A stretch of 19,020 nucleotides of DNA, taken from Thermodesulfatator atlanticus. Its GTDB lineage: Bacteria > Desulfobacterota > Thermodesulfobacteria > Thermodesulfobacteriales > Thermodesulfatatoraceae. Positions 13,977-19,020 of this stretch are shown in pieces. The stretch covers positions 1 through 19,020 of the forward strand of contig DROK01000031.1 of assembly GCA_011321895.1 (NCBI GenBank). Reading direction: 5' to 3'. The notes beneath the pieces were generated by a model. It was not told the DNA's origin, did no database searches, and was given only the letters and a program-made list of their open reading frames with translations. The translations under genes were made by a program, and so were the position numbers. Numbering within the stretch: position 1 is the first letter of the stretch; every line of letters starts with the position of its first letter.

Positions 13977-16221
13977 GGAGTTTGCGTGCCTCCTCTTTTT
14001 CCGGGAAATTCAAAGGAGATTTTACAACTTTTTCGAGCTCTTGGACAGCTTCCGCCTTCCGCCCCACCGCCAGCAGGGCCTTGGCCAGATGGTAACGGAC
14101 CGGGGCAAAATCCGGGTTTTTCTGCAAAATATCCTGAAAGATGGAGATGGCCATCTCGTTTGAGCCGCGCAAGTGTAGGATCCAGGCAAAGGTATCGAGG
14201 ACGTAGGGGTTTTCGGGGGCCAGCTCCCGCGCCCGCTGGGCCAAAATGAAGGCCTCTTCCAGTTCTCCCCTTTGGGCCAGCATCCAGGCCAGGTTGTTTA
14301 AGGCCGGGAAAAACTTGGGGCTGATTTCGATGAGCTTACGGTAGGTCTCTTCCGCCTCTTTAGTGCGGCCCAGGGCTTCCAGGAGATTGGCCTTGGTCAT
14401 AAGGAGACGGACACTTTCTGGCCTTTTGCTAAGGGCCTTTTCACATTCGGAAAGGGCGGTCTCCAGTTTCCCTTCACGCCCGTAAATGAGGATGAGGGTG
14501 GAATAGGCAGGCAGGAACCGGTCGTTTTCTTTGACGGCCAACTTGAGCTTTTCTTCCGCTTCTTTAAGGTTGCCCTGCGCCAGGTAAATCTGGGCCAGGA
14601 GATAGTAGACCGGGGCCTTGTTTTTATATTGGGGGAGATATTTTTCTACCAGGGAGCGGGCCTTATCGTAGTCTTTCTTGGCCAGATAGTATCCCACCAG
14701 CCTGGTAAGGGCCGGCAGGTGTCTTGGGGCCAGCTCAAGGGTCTTCTGGTATTCGGCTATGGCCTCGGCGTACTTTTTCTGGGCCTGAAGACAGGTGCCG
14801 TAAGCAAAATGTACGGTGGGATTGTCGGGGAAGAGCTTTACGAGCCGCTGGTACACCTTCTCCGCCTTCTCGAAATCTTTTTCAAGCATGTAAGTAAGGC
14901 CCAGGGTCAGGGCGGCTTCCAGGTTTGAAGGAGAAAGCCTGAGCACGGTCAACGCCTGTTTGCGGGCCGCTTCCGTCTCCCCCTGGGATAGCAAAAGCCG
15001 GGCGTAGAGGAGTCTGGTCCGGATCACCAGGGGATTAAGCTCAATGGCCTTTTCAAAGGCCTCGCGGGCTTCCCCCTTCTTGCCCTGAAGCATTTTGACC
15101 ACGCCTATAAAATGGTAGGCCTCGGCAAACCGCGGCCTCTTTTGCGCCACGAACTCGAAATCTTCCAGGGCCTCGGCCAAGAGCCCCTTGGTCAGCCTGA
15201 TCTTTCCCCGCACCAGTCTTGCCAGGACGTGGTTTTCGTTCTTGGCAAGGACTTCTTTGACCAGTTTTTCTGCTTCCTGACGCTTCCCCTGCTCCAGTTC
15301 GAGGTAGGCCAACTGGGCCTTGAGGTCCAGGGAGTCTGGCCATTTTTTGAGACTTTCCCGGGCCAGCTCGGTGGCCTCTTTGACTTTGCCCAGACGTTGA
15401 TAAAGACCGATGAGCTCAAGCCGCCCCCTCAGGTCGTTGGGGTGTTTCTCGTTCCAGGAAAGGAGGAATTTTTCAGCCTGCTCTGCTTTGCCCTGGGCCA
15501 GATAGAGGGCCACCAGCTGGTGGACAAACTGAAAACGTTTGGGGAATTTCGCGATCATTTCCTTGAGTAAGGCTTCAGCCTGGGCGGTGTTCCCTTCTTC
15601 CAGGTAAAGTCTTAAGAGTATTTCGTACAGGAGGACGTTATCCGGGGCCTTCTCAAGGGCGGCTTTTATTTTACCTTCGGCCTCCTTGAGCTTTCCTTCC
15701 TCCCGGCATATCTGGGCCAGGATAACCAGGGCCTCTACGTTTTGTGGGTCAAGTTGAAGTACCTTGTCCGCAATCTGGCGGGCTTCTTCTTTCTTTTTCT
15801 GGCGCAAACGCAAAGAAGCCAGGGTGATCAGGGCCTTTATGTTTTGGGGGTCTTTTTTTAAGACGTAATCCAGATGCCTTTCGGCCTCCTCAAGTTTTCC
15901 CGCGGCTACCAATAAAGAAGCCAGTTTCAGTCTGGCCTCGATGTTTTCCGGATCCACGTCTACGGTTTTGCGGTATTCGGAAAGGGCGTGCCTTAGGTCT
16001 CCTACCTTGAGGTAGATTTCGGCCAGCTGGTAGTGGGCTTCCGGGTGCTTGGGGTCAAGCTGGATCACGTTGCGAAACTCGATTACCGCTTCGCGTAATT
16101 TGCCTTCTTTGGCGAAGGCCAAACCCCTTTCCATGTGTTTGTTGATTTTTTCTTCAGGGGAGCTACACCCGAGAAACAAGACCACCAAAAAAAGCACCAC
16201 CCAAAAACGCCTCTTACGCAT
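13954..16221 (-). CDS. Lipoprotein with 21 tandem TPR units
   Basis: This 755-residue protein has a basic N-terminus, a hydrophobic segment and a lipobox LFLGC (Cys19), so it is likely lipid-anchored at an envelope membrane. After about 25 residues the rest divides into 21 successive units of exactly 34 residues (about 26-739), each with the TPR pattern of small residues at helix packing positions and a closing DP/xPxN. A 16-residue helical tail follows. Such arrays form a right-handed superhelix that scaffolds protein complexes. The long lipoprotein-TPR plan recalls PrsT-type proteins of exopolysaccharide/exosortase systems, but no such genes are near, so the partner is unknown. AAGGAG lies 6 nt before ATG 16221. 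The end overlaps rlmN by 23 bp. Confidence 0.9.
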   Translation of the reverse strand: MRKRRFWVVLFLVVLFLGCSSPEEKINKHMERGLAFAKEGKLREAVIEFRNVIQLDPKHPEAHYQLAEIYLKVGDLRHALSEYRKTVDVDPENIEARLKLASLLVAAGKLEEAERHLDYVLKKDPQNIKALITLASLRLRQKKKEEARQIADKVLQLDPQNVEALVILAQICREEGKLKEAEGKIKAALEKAPDNVLLYEILLRLYLEEGNTAQAEALLKEMIAKFPKRFQFVHQLVALYLAQGKAEQAEKFLLSWNEKHPNDLRGRLELIGLYQRLGKVKEATELARESLKKWPDSLDLKAQLAYLELEQGKRQEAEKLVKEVLAKNENHVLARLVRGKIRLTKGLLAEALEDFEFVAQKRPRFAEAYHFIGVVKMLQGKKGEAREAFEKAIELNPLVIRTRLLYARLLLSQGETEAARKQALTVLRLSPSNLEAALTLGLTYMLEKDFEKAEKVYQRLVKLFPDNPTVHFAYGTCLQAQKKYAEAIAEYQKTLELAPRHLPALTRLVGYYLAKKDYDKARSLVEKYLPQYKNKAPVYYLLAQIYLAQGNLKEAEEKLKLAVKENDRFLPAYSTLILIYGREGKLETALSECEKALSKRPESVRLLMTKANLLEALGRTKEAEETYRKLIEISPKFFPALNNLAWMLAQRGELEEAFILAQRARELAPENPYVLDTFAWILHLRGSNEMAISIFQDILQKNPDFAPVRYHLAKALLAVGRKAEAVQELEKVVKSPLNFPEKEEARKLLAELKKS

Positions 16222-16236
16222 AGGAAACTCCTTGTG

Positions 16237-16253
16237 AAGGGAAAGTTTCCCTT
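16237..16253. promoter_or_regulatory. 17-bp palindrome at the likely transcription start of the TPR operon
   Basis: AAGGGAAAGTTTCCCTT is a perfect inverted repeat of 8-bp arms around one central base. It begins directly downstream of the candidate -10 box and ends just before the ribosome-binding site. It could be an operator for a dimeric repressor or a hairpin in the 5' leader; with a one-base centre, the operator reading fits better for DNA, and a hairpin would need to open at least three bases. Confidence 0.45.
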
Positions 16254-16262
16254 TTTATACCA
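16254..16262 (-). promoter_or_regulatory. Extended -10 promoter candidate for the TPR-rlmN-trmFO operon
   Basis: On the minus strand TGGTATAAA (16262-16254) matches an extended -10 element (TGn followed by TATAAA). The -35 region at 17-nt spacing is weak, but the surrounding 60 bases are AT-rich. The expected start point is about 26 nt upstream of the ATG at 16221. Confidence 0.5.
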
Positions 16263-16322
16263 AAACTTTAGCTATTTAAAACCAAGACCTATCTAATTTT
16301 CGGAAAAAAAGGATTTGGCATA

Positions 16323-16344
16323 AAGGGGGCCCAAAGGCCCCCTT
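16323..16344 (-). terminator. Intrinsic terminator after serA
   Basis: A 9-bp perfect stem, AAGGGGGCC paired with GGCCCCCTT, encloses a 4-base loop. It starts 5 nt after the serA stop. On the minus strand it is followed by TTAT, a short U-tract. The plus strand has a better T-run (TTATTTTT), so the structure could also stop antisense transcription. It separates the serine operon from the TPR operon. Confidence 0.75.
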
Positions 16345-16348
16345 ATTT

Positions 16349-17932
16349 TTAGAGTTCCAGGGCCTTTACCATCTTTACGGCGGGAAGGGCGGCGAGTTTG
16401 GCCAGCAATTTTTCAGGCACCGGCTGGTCCACGCAAAGGAGGATGATGTTGGCCTTTTTGGCCGGCTCCTGCCCTACGTGCATGCGGGAAATATTTACCC
16501 CTTCTTCCCCGATGGTGATCCCGATTTGCCCGATCACCCCCGGGCGGTCTTCGTTCATGAGGTAGAGCATGTGCCCTTCAGGGATGGCGTCCAGCCTGAA
16601 ATTGTTGATCTGGACGATACGGGGCTCCTTTTTCCCGAATATGGTTCCTCCCACCACGTTTTCCCCGCCGGGATATTTAATGCGTACCTTGATCAGGTTG
16701 AGAAAATCTTCAGCGGTATTGACCTTGCTTTCGGTAACTTTGATGCCCCTTTCCTTGGCCCGGATGGGGGCGTTTACGTAGTTTACGTCCTCCCTTAAGG
16801 CCGGGCTGAGGAGCCCCTTCAGCAGGGCCACGGTCAGGGGTTTGGTGTCCAGGTTGGCCACGTCTCCCTGGTACTCGATATTTACTTCCTGAATAGGCCC
16901 TTCAGCCAGCTGGGCCTGCAAGGCCCCCAGTTTTTCGGCCAGACTCAGGTAAGGTTTTAAGACCGGGAGGAGTTCTGCGGAAACCGAGGGCATATTTACG
17001 GCGTTACGGACCACCCCGTGGACCAGGAAGTCCACCACCTGGGAGGCAATGGCCAGGGCCACGTTCTTCTGGGCTTCCACCGTGGAGGCCCCGAGGTGAG
17101 GGGTGCAGATAAAATTTTCCAGTTTAAACAAGGGGTAATCTGGCGGAGGGGGTTCCTCTTCGAAGACGTCAAGGGCGGCCCCGGCCACCTTTCCCGAAAC
17201 CATGGCCTCGTAAAGATCTTTTTCGTTGACGATGCCCCCCCGGGCACAGTGGATAAACATGACCCCGTCCTTCATCTGGTCAAACTTTTCCTTATTGATG
17301 AAACCGCGCGTCTCCTTGGTAAGCGGCACGTGGATGGTGATGAAGTCGGCCTGGGGGAGGAGCTCTTCAAGGCTCATGATCTCGATCCCCATCTTCGCCG
17401 CCTGGTCGGGGTTGACGTAAGGATCGTAGGCGATCACCCGCATCTTGAGCCCCTTGGCCCTTTCCGCCACCACTGAGCCGATACGGCCAAGGCCTATGAT
17501 ACCCAGGGTCTTCCCCGTGATTTCCCGGCCCATAAATTTCTTTTTCTCCCATTTACCCGCTTTCATGGAAGCGGTGGCCTGAGGGATATTCCGGGCCAGA
17601 GCCAGCATCATCGCAATGGTGTGTTCCGCCGCGGAAACGGTGTTGCCACCGGGGCAGTTCATCACCACGATACCGCGCCGGTTGGCTGCTTCCAGATCTA
17701 CGTTATCAAGCCCGGTCCCCGCCCTCGCGATGAGTTTGAGCTTGGGGGCGGCTTCGATGACCTCTGCGGTCATTTTGGTGGCACTCCGGATGATAATGGC
17801 CTCTACGTCCTGCTGGAGTTCCTGGATCAGCTCGTCTTTAGAGAGCCCGGTTTTGACCACTACCTCCAAGCCTGCGTCTTTCAGGATCTTTATCCCGTCC
17901 TCTGCGATGGGATCAGATACCAAAACCTTCAT
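16349..17932 (-). CDS. serA: D-3-phosphoglycerate dehydrogenase
   Basis: SerA oxidises 3-phosphoglycerate to 3-phosphohydroxypyruvate with NAD, the first committed step of serine synthesis. It has 528 residues, the long form. A substrate/NAD core carries GLGRIG at 147-152 and catalytic Arg231 (HCARGGI), Glu near 260 (DVFEEEP) and His279 (CTPHLGAS). An intervening domain (about 315-450) follows, and a C-terminal ACT domain (about 455-528, LMNEDRPGVIGQIG) is the usual site of serine feedback. I chose ATG 17932: AGGAGG lies 6 nt upstream and MKVLVSDPIAEDG is the family N-terminus. A start at 17980 would add 16 non-homologous residues. It begins 1 nt after the aminotransferase stop. Confidence 0.96.
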   Translation of the reverse strand: MKVLVSDPIAEDGIKILKDAGLEVVVKTGLSKDELIQELQQDVEAIIIRSATKMTAEVIEAAPKLKLIARAGTGLDNVDLEAANRRGIVVMNCPGGNTVSAAEHTIAMMLALARNIPQATASMKAGKWEKKKFMGREITGKTLGIIGLGRIGSVVAERAKGLKMRVIAYDPYVNPDQAAKMGIEIMSLEELLPQADFITIHVPLTKETRGFINKEKFDQMKDGVMFIHCARGGIVNEKDLYEAMVSGKVAGAALDVFEEEPPPPDYPLFKLENFICTPHLGASTVEAQKNVALAIASQVVDFLVHGVVRNAVNMPSVSAELLPVLKPYLSLAEKLGALQAQLAEGPIQEVNIEYQGDVANLDTKPLTVALLKGLLSPALREDVNYVNAPIRAKERGIKVTESKVNTAEDFLNLIKVRIKYPGGENVVGGTIFGKKEPRIVQINNFRLDAIPEGHMLYLMNEDRPGVIGQIGITIGEEGVNISRMHVGQEPAKKANIILLCVDQPVPEKLLAKLAALPAVKMVKALEL

Positions 17933-17933
17933 C

Positions 17934-19020
17934 TTAGGCCTCCTGGTTTTCCAAAAAGTATTTTTGGGCCGCCGCCACACCGGCTCCCAAAGGAAGTTCG
18001 AAGCCGAGTTCCGTCAGAGCCATCTCCAGGGTGGCCAGGGCCAGGATTACGTCGAGCTCGCTCTGGTAACCCAGGTGCGCAATCCGGACCACTTTACCTT
18101 TCAGTTTGGCCTGCCCCCCGGCCATGGTAACACGGTATTTCTCGCGCATAAGCTTCATCAATTTGGCCCCGTCCACCCCTTCCGGGACTTTGACGATGGT
18201 GAGGGCCTCAGCAGGGGCTTTGGCAAAGAGCTCAAGGCCCAGGGCCTTCACCCCCGCCCGGCAGGCCCCTGAAAGGCGCTGATAATGCCGGAAAAGGCGG
18301 GGAAGCCCCAGTTCCTTTATCCGTGCCAGGATCTCCGCCAGGCCGTAAAGGAGAGAAACCGCCGGGGTGAAGGCCGTGGTCTCCTTGGCCAGGGCCTTCA
18401 ATTCTCGCCTGAAATCAAAATAGTAACGGGGAGAAGTGACCTTTTGGGCCTTTTCCCTGGCCCGCGGGGAAAGGGCCACGAAGGAAAGCCCCGGGGGTAG
18501 GGCCAGGCTTTTCTGGGAGCCCGCCACCATGGCGTCAATCCCCAGTTCGTCAAAGGGCAGGGGATAGACCCCGAGGGCTGAGATGGCGTCAACTACCAGT
18601 AAGGTCTGGCTCTGCCGGGTCAAAGGGGCGATCTCTGCTACCGGGTGTTTTACGCCGGTAGAGGTTTCGTGGGCCTGGATGAGCAGACCCGCGGCGTCTG
18701 GGTGGGAGGAAAGGGCCTCCTTAACCTCAGCTACCTTTACCGCTTCCCCCCAGGGCACGTCAATATAGATGGGGTTTAAACCGTAAGTTTCGGCCAGTTC
18801 TCCCCATCTTTCCCCGAACTTGCCTCCCCGTACCACGATGACCTTCTCACCGGGGTTGAAGAGGTTGGCCACGCAGGCCTCCATGGCCCCGGTGCCTGAG
18901 GAGGCAAAAAATATAACTTCTTCCCGGGTCTGGAAGAGATATTTGAGGTCATCCCTGATCTGCCGCAGAAGGGCCGAAAATTCGGGCAGGCGGTGGTGGA
19001 CCACCGGTTTGGCCATGGCA
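17934..19020 (-). CDS. Class V aminotransferase, alanine/serine-glyoxylate type (5' end beyond window)
   Basis: This PLP-dependent enzyme of the serine-glyoxylate/alanine-glyoxylate aminotransferase group is open at the right edge. The reading frame continues past ATG 19016 (previous codon GCC), and the family has some 20 more residues ending in a segment like AMAKPVVHHR, so that Met is internal. The pieces seen are FFASSGTGAMEA, the substrate-loop region AHETSTGV, the PLP-binding Asp in VVDAISALG, and the Schiff-base Lys in AGSQKSLALPPG (about residue 169 of the visible part). Lying 1 nt upstream of serA, it probably supplies the transaminase step of serine or glycine metabolism. It could replace SerC, but substrate choice cannot be read from sequence. 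The AGGAGG at 17939-17944 in its last codons serves serA. Confidence 0.9.
   Translation of the reverse strand, partial: AMAKPVVHHRLPEFSALLRQIRDDLKYLFQTREEVIFFASSGTGAMEACVANLFNPGEKVIVVRGGKFGERWGELAETYGLNPIYIDVPWGEAVKVAEVKEALSSHPDAAGLLIQAHETSTGVKHPVAEIAPLTRQSQTLLVVDAISALGVYPLPFDELGIDAMVAGSQKSLALPPGLSFVALSPRAREKAQKVTSPRYYFDFRRELKALAKETTAFTPAVSLLYGLAEILARIKELGLPRLFRHYQRLSGACRAGVKALGLELFAKAPAEALTIVKVPEGVDGAKLMKLMREKYRVTMAGGQAKLKGKVVRIAHLGYQSELDVILALATLEMALTELGFELPLGAGVAAAQKYFLENQEA
17939..17944 (-). promoter_or_regulatory. Ribosome binding site fixing the serA start
   Basis: AGGAGG lies 6 nt before ATG 17932 and inside the last two codons of the upstream aminotransferase gene. It rules in the short serA start and indicates coupled translation of the pair. 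Confidence 0.8.

Noticed and set aside
13954..16221. Assigning the TPR lipoprotein to a PEP-CTERM/exosortase system
   Set aside because: The architecture is similar, but no exosortase, PEP-CTERM or polysaccharide gene is in the window, so the link is left as a comparison only.
16263..16320. AT-rich stretch with an A7 run between the TPR promoter and the serA terminator, considered as a small gene or RNA
   Set aside because: It has no open frame with a ribosome-binding site and no stable hairpin. It is best read as upstream promoter DNA.
17933..17980. Longer serA start adding 16 residues
   Set aside because: The added residues are out-of-frame aminotransferase codons with no homology. ATG 17932 has AGGAGG at 6 nt and the family N-terminus.

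Overview
This 19 kb window comes from a bacterium, and every gene I can support lies on the minus strand, so transcription runs from the right edge to the left. Moderate-to-high GC, Lys/Glu-rich proteins, very tight packing with many 1-35 bp overlaps, TTG/GTG starts, and the gene families present suggest a thermophilic, Desulfobacterota/Thermodesulfobacteria-like anaerobe. That placement is inference from style and content; no marker gene here proves it.

Layout in transcription order, right to left. (1) 16349-19020: a class V aminotransferase cut by the window edge, then serA (D-3-phosphoglycerate dehydrogenase), closed by a strong hairpin terminator. They look like a serine/glycine operon. 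(2) 5629-16221: an extended -10 promoter candidate with a 17-bp palindrome precedes a TPR lipoprotein built of 21 consecutive 34-residue units. It is followed by rlmN, trmFO and an 80-residue zinc-ribbon membrane protein, and then by the protein quality-control set tig, clpP, clpX and lon. The joins are overlaps or tiny gaps; the only gap of note is 77 bp before tig. (3) 1-5628: a near-consensus promoter just after the lon stop drives tRNA-Val(UAC) and tRNA-Asp(GUC). Only 11 nt after the tRNA-Asp CCA the protein genes resume: a DUF218/YdcF-family membrane protein, gmhA (sedoheptulose-7-phosphate isomerase), a deoxyhypusine-synthase-like protein, a cyclophilin-like domain protein, an FmdB-type zinc ribbon, hemC, and a fused cobA-hemD.

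Functionally, region 1 makes serine. Region 2 couples rRNA/tRNA methylation (RlmN, TrmFO) to nascent-chain folding and ATP-dependent proteolysis. Region 3 joins tRNA supply, envelope sugar metabolism and the tetrapyrrole branch from porphobilinogen through uroporphyrinogen III to precorrin-2.

The most notable points are the apparent end of an insertion sequence fused to the last codons of hemD at the left edge, the tRNA-led heme/envelope operon with a near-leaderless first protein gene, the unbroken 21-unit TPR array with a palindrome at its likely transcription start, and the orphan deoxyhypusine-synthase-like protein. No CRISPR array, phage gene or complete transposase is visible, and no stretch over 300 bp lacks a gene.
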